Below are positions 25,187 to 34,070 of a stretch of 64,000 nucleotides of DNA, piece after piece. The notes beneath the pieces were generated by a model. That model was not told the DNA's origin and did no database searches. It worked only from the letters and a program-made list of their open reading frames with translations. Origin of the DNA: Desulfobacterales bacterium (GTDB lineage: Bacteria > Desulfobacterota > Desulfobacteria > Desulfobacterales > JAQWFD01). How positions within the stretch are numbered: the first letter of the stretch is position 1; each line of letters begins with the position of its first letter. The translations under genes and the position numbers were made by a program. The DNA lies in assembly GCA_028704555.1 (NCBI GenBank), contig JAQWFD010000001.1, positions 133,401-197,400 on the forward strand. The letters run 5' to 3'.

Positions 25187-26713
25187 TTAATAGCTCTTGT
25201 AAAACGCCTCCGCCGTGAATTTTACAAACTCATCAGTTTTTTCCGAACTGCGGGCTATCACCTGCCAGGGTTCCAATCGTGCAATTTCGGTCTGCAGATC
25301 TCTTGCCGTTTTGGTGCTGCACCCCAGGATGTCCTGGACCGATCCGGCCGACACGCCTTCACATTGAAAAATAAATGCAAATTCAAGCAGCTCCTGAAAA
25401 TTGAAAAACTTCTGTTGGTAATCGTTAGGGGACTGGCTGGCAAAGAACACCACAATACCCTTGGAACGGCCTTCCCGGATGATCCGCTGCAAAAACATAT
25501 TTTTCTGGCTCAGATAATTATGTGCCTCGTCAATGACAAGGATGGTGCGTATGGTACGACGACCTTCTTTTACGGGGCTGTCAGGCAAAAGCGCCATTTC
25601 CTTATAGAGCCGCTCTATGACCAGATAGGCGACCAGTTCCTTTAATACCGGCATGGCATGCACATCAATCAGTATGGTCCGTCTGGAAAGCCGGTCGATG
25701 GGAGGGATATCGCTTCCGTGACGCCAGAAAAGGTCGAAATCCGCCAAATCCCGCAGCACCTCGATGAGGCTGTCGTCCTTTTTATTATCTTCCTCGTACA
25801 TCGATGTAACCATTTGATACACATCATGAAAATCCGGATAGGGTGCCGCAGTGTCGGCCCGCTGCGCATAAGCGGCCCGAATCGCCTCGGTCAGCGCGCC
25901 TTTCTGCACTACCCCCAGTTTGCTGTTGATGGATGCAAAGCTCTCGGCCTTTTCACGGGCCGACACATTGACGGTTTGCTCATCGTAGGCCGGCAACACA
26001 AAGGGGTTAATGGGCAGGCTTTGCCCTCCCTGAAGCAACCGAAACGGTTGGACCTTGGCCACATCCAGGAAACGCTCATTGTCAACCACATCGCCCTTGT
26101 AATCAAAATACACAAAATTCGTCTGATAATTCGACTGCAGGCGAATATCTGCCAGAATTTTTAAAATGAACTGCGTTTTCCCCGTGCCCGGTTTACCCAT
26201 GATGGCCAGGTGCGAGTTGGCGTGTTTGGCGGTATTGTTGATTTCCATGATAAGTTCATTGCGTTGCAGAAGGGTTCGGCCGATAAAGATATCCAGACCT
26301 TGTCCGGCCGTTTCACGGCGGCCACCAAATTCGACTTCGTCTACCAGACGCATCTGAAGGCTGTCTGCATCACGTCCGCACTCCTGAAATATTTGGCCCA
26401 GCAGCACCGCTCCGCTATCAATGTGATTTTTCACGATGGATCGATTTGAAAAAAACTGGTCTTCGCTCATATCTCGCCGTTGATAGACATGGCAGATCAA
26501 CGCCCGCATAAACACTTCATCCTCTCCGACAAAGGTAGGACGTTTCATCTCCGCCCCGGTAAAGCTCGTACTCGGAGCAACAACCGGGCCTTCCTTCGAG
26601 AGAGACAGTGCAAAGGCCATGCGGGCCAATGTCGCTTTTTCCAGTTTGGTTTCAAAACGCAGGGCGCTGAGCACCTCGTCTGCATCATTTGATGTATAAA
26701 GTCGGTCGGCCAT
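25187..26713 (-). CDS. DndE-like domain fused to a HerA/FtsK-type ATPase
   Basis: 508 residues. Residues 1-110 resemble DndE of DNA phosphorothioation systems (RFETKLEKATLARMAFALSL), normally a free protein of about 120 residues. Residues 140-490 form a HerA-like DNA-translocase ATPase: Walker A GKPGTGKT (173-180), Walker B ILVIDEAH (about 392-399) and the sensor FFASQSP. HerA ATPases in defence clusters translocate or unwind DNA together with nucleases. It follows the DndD-like gene by three bases. No DndA, DndB or DndC gene is present, so whether DNA sulfur is involved is doubtful. Confidence 0.8.
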   Translation of the reverse strand: MADRLYTSNDADEVLSALRFETKLEKATLARMAFALSLSKEGPVVAPSTSFTGAEMKRPTFVGEDEVFMRALICHVYQRRDMSEDQFFSNRSIVKNHIDSGAVLLGQIFQECGRDADSLQMRLVDEVEFGGRRETAGQGLDIFIGRTLLQRNELIMEINNTAKHANSHLAIMGKPGTGKTQFILKILADIRLQSNYQTNFVYFDYKGDVVDNERFLDVAKVQPFRLLQGGQSLPINPFVLPAYDEQTVNVSAREKAESFASINSKLGVVQKGALTEAIRAAYAQRADTAAPYPDFHDVYQMVTSMYEEDNKKDDSLIEVLRDLADFDLFWRHGSDIPPIDRLSRRTILIDVHAMPVLKELVAYLVIERLYKEMALLPDSPVKEGRRTIRTILVIDEAHNYLSQKNMFLQRIIREGRSKGIVVFFASQSPNDYQQKFFNFQELLEFAFIFQCEGVSAGSVQDILGCSTKTARDLQTEIARLEPWQVIARSSEKTDEFVKFTAEAFYKSY

Positions 26714-26716
26714 GGC

Positions 26717-28708
26717 TTATGTCTCCCAAAAATATCCTTCCCGAAAGGTCGTCAGTTCCCGGAGCTGATCAAACTCAAGGCTCCCCGCACCGCTGAGCCG
26801 CGTTTTGAGTGTGCGGTAATAATCCTTATCAATCTCGGTATCGGTGGACAGGATGATCACCTGCTCCCCGGCATTGGGGAAATAGTTGTTTACGATGTTG
26901 TCCCGGTGGGTGCTGTCCAGTCGGGACAGTGGTGTATCGATGACGATGGGCAGCTTCAATTGGCTTGTCTGGCCCAACCCCCAGAGCAACGAAACCGCAA
27001 ACACTTCCTTTTCACCGGCGGCCAGCCCGGATTTTTTTATTTCATGGCCGTTGCGATCGGTGATGCGAATCTCATAGGTATTATCGTCGATAACGATATC
27101 TTTGATCAAACCGCTGCGGCTGGAAAGCTGACGATACATTTCAAAGGTCTTTTCCTGCAGCAGATGAACCTTGTTTTTGCGCAGGCGAACCATAAATTGA
27201 GTTAAGACCCCGGCGATGGCATCGCATTCCTGGATGAATTCCGCTTTTTCCCTCGAGACATGGTGTTTCTCGTACAGCTTCTCGATTTCCATCTGGAGAT
27301 CGGTCATCCGCTTTTCGAGGGTGAGGATCTCCTCTTCCAGCAGGCGCAACTGTTCTGTCTTCCGTCCGATCTGTGTGGAGCATCCTTCCATTTCGCTCTG
27401 GAGCTGCTCGAAGAGTTCCCGTTCAGTTTCCGTCAGCATGCCGGCCTGGCTCATGCTCTCGAGCTGTCGGATCTGGGATATCAATTCCCGCTTTTCCTCA
27501 AGCAACGGTTTGAGAAGGAACACATCGCTGGTCTCCAGGGTCTCCATCTTGTTTAAAACCCGCGCCGCATCCCGATCGGATAGATCCAAAATTCTGCCCA
27601 CATCGCCCTTGGGGCCCCCCTCTTTGAGCAACCGGAAAATACGACGCTCCAGCTCACCCATTTTTTCAGGGGAAAGCCTTTCCCGATAAATCGGTTCCGG
27701 CTCTTCGACCACCCGCACGATGCGCTTGGCCAGAGTGGACGCATTCTCCTTGATCGCCTCACCGCCGGCCGATTCCCGCTCTGCCTCGATTTGCCGTCGG
27801 ATCGGATCAAACATCCGACCCATGATGGCAAACGGCAACGTTTTTTCGCAAAGCAAGCGAATTTCACTCTCCACCTGCGCCAGACGGTTGGCCGCCTGAA
27901 TGCGTTTTTTCTCGGTTTCGCGTATGGCTTCCCGTGTTTCAGGTTCGGCATGAAAAGCCGCGGCAAATCTCTGCCTGGCAACTTCAAGCTGCCCTTTAAA
28001 ATCATCCAGTTCCTGCCGAACGCGGTCCCGGTCCTGATGTTTGCGATTCAGCTTACTGCGCTCTTTTCTCAGCTCGCTTTGTTTAAAATCCAGATCTTCG
28101 TCGGAAATTTCTACAAAACCTTTGCGCTCTTCATTTTTAATATAGATGATATCGGCCGCCAGGCGGTTAATGTATTGAATGCCGAGAGCGGCTTCCAGGG
28201 AAGATTTCAGCCGCACCTCGGAATGGTCGTCAGCGGCGATGGTCTGGATCTTTTCCCCATCAAAAAAGAAAAACTGGGTGATGCCCGGCGGAATCATCGA
28301 CCGGATGAAATCCTGCCAGATCTCCTGGTTCTGCACCGATACCCGCTTGCCGTCACGCACCACGACCAGCCGTTCGTTCAGGTCCCGGGGTTTCGGGTCA
28401 TCGACGGCCCCCGCACTCCAGGAGCGCTTCACCACCAGTTCCGATAAATCATCCATCTCCATGACCAGTTCAAAAGAGACGTTGGCGTTTCCCCTGGCCT
28501 TCTCGCGACGGTTGATGTTGCGGAAAATCTCGTCCATCTTGGCCCCATACAGACAAAAGTTGATCGCCTCCATGATCGAAGTTTTTCCTGCGCCGTTCAT
28601 ACCGCCGATCAGGAAAATGCTCCGACCGTCATCGCCTGCGGGAAACATGATCCCGGTCGCAAACTGGAAGGACTTATAGTTTTCGATGGTCAGCTTGCGG
28701 AATTTCAT
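26717..28708 (-). CDS. dndD: DndD-like SMC/Rad50-type ATPase
   Basis: 663 residues. SMC-like layout: Walker A GGMNGAGKTS (35-44), the Q-loop region FFFDGEKIQTIA, a central coiled coil (about 200-520), then the signature LAAGEKEVFAVSLLWGL and Walker B PIVIDTPLSRLDS. This matches DndD, whose ATPase activity affects DNA structure in phosphorothioation systems. It overlaps the RAMA-protein gene by one base and is followed by the DndE-HerA gene. In this cluster it is paired with methylase-type genes and not with DndA or DndC. Confidence 0.85.
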   Translation of the reverse strand: MKFRKLTIENYKSFQFATGIMFPAGDDGRSIFLIGGMNGAGKTSIMEAINFCLYGAKMDEIFRNINRREKARGNANVSFELVMEMDDLSELVVKRSWSAGAVDDPKPRDLNERLVVVRDGKRVSVQNQEIWQDFIRSMIPPGITQFFFFDGEKIQTIAADDHSEVRLKSSLEAALGIQYINRLAADIIYIKNEERKGFVEISDEDLDFKQSELRKERSKLNRKHQDRDRVRQELDDFKGQLEVARQRFAAAFHAEPETREAIRETEKKRIQAANRLAQVESEIRLLCEKTLPFAIMGRMFDPIRRQIEAERESAGGEAIKENASTLAKRIVRVVEEPEPIYRERLSPEKMGELERRIFRLLKEGGPKGDVGRILDLSDRDAARVLNKMETLETSDVFLLKPLLEEKRELISQIRQLESMSQAGMLTETERELFEQLQSEMEGCSTQIGRKTEQLRLLEEEILTLEKRMTDLQMEIEKLYEKHHVSREKAEFIQECDAIAGVLTQFMVRLRKNKVHLLQEKTFEMYRQLSSRSGLIKDIVIDDNTYEIRITDRNGHEIKKSGLAAGEKEVFAVSLLWGLGQTSQLKLPIVIDTPLSRLDSTHRDNIVNNYFPNAGEQVIILSTDTEIDKDYYRTLKTRLSGAGSLEFDQLRELTTFREGYFWET

Positions 28709-29358
28709 CAGCTCGTTCCTTCAATCATATAGCGTTTTCGAATTTCTTCCAGAGTTGTGGAGGTTCCGTCGGGGTTAATACGACGCCAGTGTTTCCATCC
28801 ATTCAAAGAAAGTCCAGAGATTTTCGAGGCCGCGGTTGACAGCGAAGTATACTGCTTCCATTCGCCCGCACCTCTCACTATGACCGTGCCATCGGGTTTG
28901 ACTCTGCCTTCATGTGTGGGACCGTCTTTGAGCCACTGAAGTTTGAACTTGTCATCGTTGGAAAGCAGTCCGGCCCGAAATAGATCATACAGCGTAATAC
29001 CGTAGTGTCTTTTGGGCCCCCCTGTCTGACCGGTTGCCTTCAACCTGCCCCTTATTAAACGGGCAACCTTTAGAATTTCCCCGAGTTCTTGGATCAGTCT
29101 TTCCACCTTTTCAAGCTGAATTTTAGTTTCTCGACTTTCTGCCTCCGAAGCGTCCTTTGCAGAAAGTGTCAGTTTTAGGCTAAGCAAGTCCTCCGGTACA
29201 GAAACACCGCTTCGACGAAGCTGTTCGACTGCTTTGTTGACCGCCAGCAACTGTTTCCGTTCTTCACCAGATATGCCCGACAGCTCTTTTGGGATTTGCC
29301 CCTGTTTTTCAAGCCAATGTTTCAACTTTTGCAAATATTCGCTTATTTCACTATTCAT
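28708..29358 (-). CDS. Coiled-coil protein with C-terminal RAMA domain
   Basis: 216 residues from the ATG at 29358 (AGGGG upstream); a GTG at 29367 overlapping the previous stop is an alternative. The N-terminal helices contain VEQLRRSGVSVPEDLLSLKL, shared with the 231-residue protein at the operon end. The C-terminal 95 residues read ITLYDLFRAGLLSNDD, a variable middle, then GLSLNGWKHWR, the pattern of the RAMA domain (restriction enzyme adenine methylase associated) thought to recognise modified DNA. It may be the sensor of modification state for the DndD/DndE-HerA machinery. Confidence 0.75.
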   Translation of the reverse strand: MNSEISEYLQKLKHWLEKQGQIPKELSGISGEERKQLLAVNKAVEQLRRSGVSVPEDLLSLKLTLSAKDASEAESRETKIQLEKVERLIQELGEILKVARLIRGRLKATGQTGGPKRHYGITLYDLFRAGLLSNDDKFKLQWLKDGPTHEGRVKPDGTVIVRGAGEWKQYTSLSTAASKISGLSLNGWKHWRRINPDGTSTTLEEIRKRYMIEGTS

Positions 29359-29363
29359 GAATA

Positions 29364-29549
29364 TCACCCCTGTTCAGGCGAGGGCCTGCTTTTCAGGATT
29401 TCCCGCAAGGCGTCATAGACGCCGTTGCGCCGGTCCTTGAATTCATACTCATAGACCGTTTGAAGCAGTTTGAGCACCTTGTCCCGGCTCACGTTGCTTT
29501 GCCCGCAAAGTTCATCGAGAAGTTGTTTGTCCTCATCGGATAGGTTCAT
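29364..29549 (-). CDS. Small DNA-modification-system-associated protein
   Basis: 61 residues: LSDEDKQLLDELCGQSNVSRDKVLKLLQTVYEYE, then KDRRNGVYDALREIL. It is a helical, ribbon-helix-helix-sized protein of the kind annotated as small proteins in DNA-modification clusters. Four-base overlaps with both neighbours (29364-29367 and 29546-29549) show tight translational coupling. The role is unknown; small size and position suggest a regulator or subunit. Confidence 0.75.
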   Translation of the reverse strand: MNLSDEDKQLLDELCGQSNVSRDKVLKLLQTVYEYEFKDRRNGVYDALREILKSRPSPEQG

Positions 29550-30592
29550 TTATTCTTTCCTTGATTGCCATCATTCAACCGCTTGATTGTTTTATCAAAA
29601 TCACTGTTCATGAGATCTTTTTGCCGAATCCGCTTCCGGTTGAATTTTTCGTATTGGGCTTCAGCCGCCTCCCTGGCCATTTCATGTGAAATTCTGCCGG
29701 CATGAGTAAGAATCTCCCGTTCATTGAGCGACAAAAAGGCATCCAGTTTTTTGATCCAGTCGGCCATGTGCATGGGAAGACGACGCATGGCCTGCCCTTC
29801 AGCAAAAACCAGGTACTGCTCCACCAGATTGTTCAGGGCCGATAGCTCCTTTTCGGCAAGATAGTTCTTGGCAATGGTCACATCCTGCTTGCGAACCTTG
29901 GCCCCGCGCCAACTGGTCAGCCCCATATTGGCTTTGTCTCCGTCGGCCCGTTCATGGATAATTTCCGCTGCGGTCCTGCCGGTAATAGCCCAGTGCATTT
30001 TGTTCTGAACGGTCTTAAAAAAATCAATGCTGATCTCAAGCGTAGGGTCGTAGTCGATGCTGGTGGCGTAGATATCGGTAATTTTCTGGTAAAAGCGCCG
30101 TTCCGAGGTTCGGATATCCTGAATGCGGCGGAGCAGCTCGTCAAAGTAGTCAAACGGCTGATCCGGGTTTTTCAGCCGCTCATCGTCCAGCATAAAGCCC
30201 TTGACGATATATTCACGCAGACGCTGGGTGGCCCAGATGCGAAACCGGGTAGCCACATGGCTTTTGACGCGGTAGCCGACCGAAATAATCATGTCCAGGT
30301 TGTAATAATCCACCATGCGAGCGACATGTCGCTGGCCCTCTTTTTGAACTATTCGGAATTTCCGAATAGTTGCATCCGGGATCAGTTCCCTTTCATCAAA
30401 TATGTTTTTGATATGTTCATTGATGGTGGGCACAGTTACCTGAAATAAATCCGACATTAATTTTTGATTCAGCCAGACCGTCTCATCTTCAAGGCGAACG
30501 TCGATTTTGACCTGGCCATTCTCGGCCTCATAGACAAGAAACTGTCCTTCGCCGGGGCTGGTTCCATAACTGTGCGCCACATCTTTGCTCAT
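29546..30592 (-). CDS. rhuM: RhuM-family protein
   Basis: 348 residues, standard RhuM length. Diagnostic segments are ETVWLNQKLMSDLFQVTVPTINEHI near the N-terminus, DYYNLDMIISVGYRVKS, RFRIWATQRLREYIVKGF and DEFDKLLRRIQDIR-like text after it. RhuM proteins are commonly found in type I restriction and Dnd-like islands and have been called virulence proteins; the biochemical role is not established. It overlaps the specificity-subunit gene by four bases upstream and the small-protein gene by four bases downstream. Confidence 0.85.
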   Translation of the reverse strand: MSKDVAHSYGTSPGEGQFLVYEAENGQVKIDVRLEDETVWLNQKLMSDLFQVTVPTINEHIKNIFDERELIPDATIRKFRIVQKEGQRHVARMVDYYNLDMIISVGYRVKSHVATRFRIWATQRLREYIVKGFMLDDERLKNPDQPFDYFDELLRRIQDIRTSERRFYQKITDIYATSIDYDPTLEISIDFFKTVQNKMHWAITGRTAAEIIHERADGDKANMGLTSWRGAKVRKQDVTIAKNYLAEKELSALNNLVEQYLVFAEGQAMRRLPMHMADWIKKLDAFLSLNEREILTHAGRISHEMAREAAEAQYEKFNRKRIRQKDLMNSDFDKTIKRLNDGNQGKNK

Positions 30593-31920
30593 GACCGCAC
30601 CGCCTCCTCGATGAGTTGTTCTACTCGGGTTTTAGCTTGTTCGAGCAAGCACTTGGACTCCTGTTGTTTTTCCAAACTATCACGCACCAAATCACCAATC
30701 GCTATTTGCTTTGATGAATCAATTAGAGGAACAACAAACCAGTCGATATCCGTTGGATACAATTCAGCCTGTGCACTTCCCCGCAAATATTTCTGGGTCT
30801 GAAACTGTCCGACAATGGACTGAAAAACAAGTGTCATGTAAGCGGCGTCAATATCCGAGTTTAAGCGAAGGATGTTCACATGATTACTCGCCAATGCAGG
30901 GGCATTGCGCAAGTAGACATTTGTTCGTCCGATATAAGCCCCTGTTGTGTAGACAAGCAGGTCATTCATTTGAATGTGCCCTTCGGAAGATGCAGCAAAT
31001 GCTGTCTCACTGGCCTTCTGTAGCCCGTCATAAATGATGTGTTGAGGTCCTAAGTGTTGGCTGTTGACCACGTCAATTGGCCCATGCTCGAAGTAGACTG
31101 GTTGCAGGCCACGACGGTTGTAAGTACGGATGTCACGAATTCGTTTTGATTTAAAATAGGCCAAGTGACTAAGAAGTTGTGAAAATTGAGGCTGATAATG
31201 CTGAGCATCCATCCGTCTCGACTGCTCCATCTCACTGAACCGCGCAGTGTAGCCTACCGGCTTCTGAAAACGCAGCTTGTCTAAAACAAGCTCGGATTCG
31301 AGGAGGTGTTGGGCTTGAGCATAAATCGTTTTGCTCTGTCTGTTTACCCATATTGATTTTTTAACGATTGTTTCGATTTGAGTTTGATCTGCTTCAGAAA
31401 ATTTTGGAACCCTTATACGCGATAAATCTTTTAAAATAAGGCCCATTTGGACAGCTCCACGGGTATTGCGTTTTATTTGTAACTGTCCAAACTTACTCAT
31501 GAGAAATGCCGCCAGGCAGAATGGAGAATAATTCCTTTTTGAGCGTAAAATCGCAATTTTACAACTCCCGGTAGCTTCTCCTATCGTATCTGAAACTAAA
31601 GACAAACTGCCAATCGTACCAACAATTGAAAGAAGAACATCTCCGCTTAGAAAATGCGATCTTTGCATCATTGGTGTGTCATAATTTTTTTTTGGAATCC
31701 TTATCGGATCTGCGTTTTCAATAAAAAAATCATTAATATCTTGGCCCCTGATGATCTTGGGCGTCTCTTTGGTGGCATCGGTGTAAACGATGATGCCGGC
31801 GGCCTTGGTGCCCACCTCGGTACCGAACTGTACGCTCTTTTCCAGGTCAATCTCGTCCGGCTGGTAACCGTATTGATGGATCAGCTTGTAAACCATTGAT
31901 GGATCAGCTTGTAAACCCAA
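30589..31920 (-). pseudogene. Decayed type I methylase/specificity gene: HSDR_N_2 piece fused to HsdS
   Basis: 443-codon frame. The first 40 or so codons (QYGYQPDEIDLEKSVQFGTE, then VYTDATKETPKI) belong to an HSDR_N_2-type domain that normally leads into VEVKKPN and an N6-adenine methylase. Here they jump directly to RGQDINDFF..., inside an HsdS target-recognition domain. The remaining 390 codons form a two-domain HsdS-like subunit (GDVLLSIVGTIG and LLVYTTGAYIGRTNVY mark the TRDs). The methylase and the start of HsdS are deleted in frame. A 23-bp duplication just upstream separates this frame from its natural N-terminus; restart at ATG 31896 is possible. Confidence 0.7.
31872..31917. repeat. 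Exact 23-bp tandem duplication causing a frameshift
   Basis: ATTGATGGATCAGCTTGTAA plus ACC is present twice in tandem (31872-31894, 31895-31917). Removing one copy restores a continuous frame QLWVYKLIHQYGYQPDE across the break; 23 is not a multiple of three, so the duplication is inactivating. Confidence 0.9.
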
Positions 31921-32183
31921 AGTTGCCTGACAATCTCCTCGGGAGCCGATTTGCCGCCCTCCGCATGAACCTGGACTTCCTCGTTGCCTGAAGCAAAGGG
32001 GACAAAGCTCTTCAGATAATACTTGGTCTTGCCTGCATCGCGGCCTGTTTCAAGGGCTTTCGGGTAAATCGAAAGGATTTCGTAAATGGGTTTTCCCATC
32101 GTCTCAAATTCGGTGAGTTCGTATTTAATGCCCGGCTCTTTAAAGATGCGGTCAATAAGTTCTTTAGTCATTTTTGTTGACAT
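31881..32183 (-). pseudogene. N-terminal fragment of HSDR_N_2-domain methylase gene
   Basis: The first gene of the defence operon, from ATG 32183 (MSTKMTKELIDRIF; GAAGAGG nearby); a frame extension to 32207 is less likely. It encodes the start of an HSDR_N_2-type domain (YELTEFETMGKPIYEILSIYP, then SAPEEIVRQLWVYKLIHQ), which in relatives precedes an N6-adenine methyltransferase. The frame is shifted by the 23-bp duplication and ends after WFTS. Together with 30589-31920 it forms the scar of a methylase-specificity pair. Confidence 0.75.
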
Positions 32184-32207
32184 AGCCTCTTCTCTGGAAC
32201 GTTCCAT

Positions 32208-32685
32208 TTTTCTTATTCATTCGATAATCGCTATCGTAAGTCTTTGCTGAAAAATCAACCGAGGAAATCGCTGCCCCAATCACCCACGAGACAGAGCAAT
32301 TCCTCGATCTTCTGCATAGCCAGCAGTCATGACTGGGCACTCAAACATTTTCCCCTTTCAGACCCCTCACAGGCTCTGAACAAATTGGAGCTTATTACAC
32401 GCGACACGTAAGATGATATAAATGACATATCTGTACGATAAAGGGTAGTAAAGTCAAGCTGTTTTGTGACGGAAAAAACAATGATGGACTCAGAGAGTCA
32501 GCAAAATGCCTTCCGGGAGGTTGGAACATTTCTGCCTGGAAGCCGGGGGGTATAATATTTTCTTAGAGATCACTTTTTTGCATTCAACCGTGCTCTCCAA
32601 ACCACATTCAGAGGGTCTTTTTTAGGCTAATTGATTCCACAATATATTAGTGTGGCCCCGGGGGAGAAGCGGATCAGGTTCGCTG
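32208..32685. other. 478-bp region upstream of the defence operon
   Basis: It should contain the promoter of the operon running left from 32183. No gene, tRNA or clear repeat is seen. The frames present are short and lack ribosome binding sites. Confidence 0.45.
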
Positions 32686-33390
32686 TCAAGTGTCGTCCGT
32701 ATCCGGCTTGTCCGGAACATTCAGCGCGTCGCTTGCCTCGTCAAACAAATCCGCCACATTTCCCCAGCGAGTTTCCGGATCTGCGTTGATCCCTGCAATC
32801 ATTTCCTCAAAGGCTGCCCACATGGGTTCGGATATCAGCTCGTAGGCATGGCCCCAGAAGTAGAATACCCCGCATTCTTTTGCCTTTTCGTACCGCGACC
32901 AGAAATTCGCCGCGAGAAAGTGACAGCTTGGGTGGAATGCCATGGGATTTTCCGGTGGGAAGGGCTTCCCCACACTCTGCGTGGTTCGGGCATACATGTG
33001 CCCCGCTTTGCGTACAGCTGACATGACCGTCTCGTTGTACGAACCGAATGGATAGACAAAACCGGGCACCGACTGTTCGAAAAACTGCTGGAGGCGGTCG
33101 CGCCCTTCAGCAATTTCACGACAGGCCGCATCAACTGAAATCTGTTCAAGTCTCGGGTGAGTAAGGCTATGATTGGCAATCGTAAAACCGTCATACACAT
33201 TCCTCATCTCATTCCAGCCGAGCCGCCAGACTTCCGTTTCCTTGTAAGCCCAGCCCGCCGGTTTACGTTCTGCCTCGTGCAACCCGGCACACAGGTTGAA
33301 CGTCGCCCTGGCCCCGTGTCGGCGAAGGATTTCTATCAGACGCACATCTGCAGTAACGCCATCATCCCAGCATTGTACCACTGTCATCAT
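32686..33390 (-). CDS. Polysaccharide deacetylase (NodB) family protein
   Basis: 234 residues from ATG 33390 (GGAAG upstream); the frame also offers ATG 33411. The NodB homology domain is shown by the metal-binding CWDDGV (the Asp pair), NHSLTHPRL (His-x3-His), FVYPFGSYN and the C-terminal FYFWGHAYEL. The family removes N- or O-acetyl groups from carbohydrates. No signal peptide is seen, so it may act on a cytosolic or nucleotide-linked substrate. It lies between the defence island and the second MITE. Confidence 0.85.
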   Translation of the reverse strand: MMTVVQCWDDGVTADVRLIEILRRHGARATFNLCAGLHEAERKPAGWAYKETEVWRLGWNEMRNVYDGFTIANHSLTHPRLEQISVDAACREIAEGRDRLQQFFEQSVPGFVYPFGSYNETVMSAVRKAGHMYARTTQSVGKPFPPENPMAFHPSCHFLAANFWSRYEKAKECGVFYFWGHAYELISEPMWAAFEEMIAGINADPETRWGNVADLFDEASDALNVPDKPDTDDT

Positions 33391-33476
33391 ACCCGTCACT
33401 TCCGTCACCATTATTTGATGGAGGGCCGCTGTTAAAGTATCTTTGATTCAAGTCCAAAAACCTGAATCATCAGATA

Positions 33477-34070
33477 TCAACGCTTTCCCCTCTTCTTTTT
33501 CTTACGTTTTTTCTTTTTCTGCTCTGGGAAAATCGTTTTGGGGGACTCAGGCGCCGGCGGCGGATCCGGGATTTTTTCTTCGGACGGGATGGGCGCTTCC
33601 GAGAAAACATCGGAATTCTGAGAAATCTGCAGGGGCTCGTCCACCACCATGGCATCCGAACTGTCCTCATGCAGGACCTGGCTCACCACCCGGTTGGTGA
33701 CCTCTTCCAGGTAGGTTTGCAGTTCGGAGCTGATGTTTTCATACTCGGGCCAGAGGGTATCGTCCACAAAGCTTTTCGGCACCCGGGCCATAACTGTGGT
33801 GTAGCGCTGCCTCTTGAACCGGTAGGGAATCAGGCCGTATCGTCTGAGCAGGGCCACAAATACCTTGCGTGACCACATATCCGGAAAGGTGAACCGGTAT
33901 TCAATCGGGGGATCTTTTGGCAGCAGTTCCTTCAATCGCATCAGTATCCGACGCCGGGCCCGATCAGCCGAAATTCGCTCGCCTTCCGTGGCAGCCCCTG
34001 CAAACAGGGCTTCGATTTTCATCAGTTTTTCGATTAACGCAGCTTCATTCAACGGCTTAAACTCCAACAT
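33477..34070 (-). CDS. Conserved hypothetical protein with basic tail
   Basis: 197 residues. The N-terminal part (LIEKLMKIEALFAGAATEGE, then ARRRILMRLKEL) and the middle (DMWSRKVFVALLRRYGLIPYRFKRQRYTTVMARV, cited here only in pieces) recur in a widespread uncharacterised bacterial family as far as I recall. The last 15 residues are almost all Lys and Arg, and the segment before is Pro- and acid-rich and probably disordered. The basic tail suggests nucleic-acid or ribosome contact. No ribosome binding site stands out. Confidence 0.7.
   Translation of the reverse strand: MLEFKPLNEAALIEKLMKIEALFAGAATEGERISADRARRRILMRLKELLPKDPPIEYRFTFPDMWSRKVFVALLRRYGLIPYRFKRQRYTTVMARVPKSFVDDTLWPEYENISSELQTYLEEVTNRVVSQVLHEDSSDAMVVDEPLQISQNSDVFSEAPIPSEEKIPDPPPAPESPKTIFPEQKKKKRKKKKRGKR

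Noticed and set aside
24463..32183. Calling the island a standard Dnd phosphorothioation locus
   Set aside because: No cysteine desulfurase, DndB or PAPS-reductase-like DndC is present, and the neighbours are methylase-type genes.
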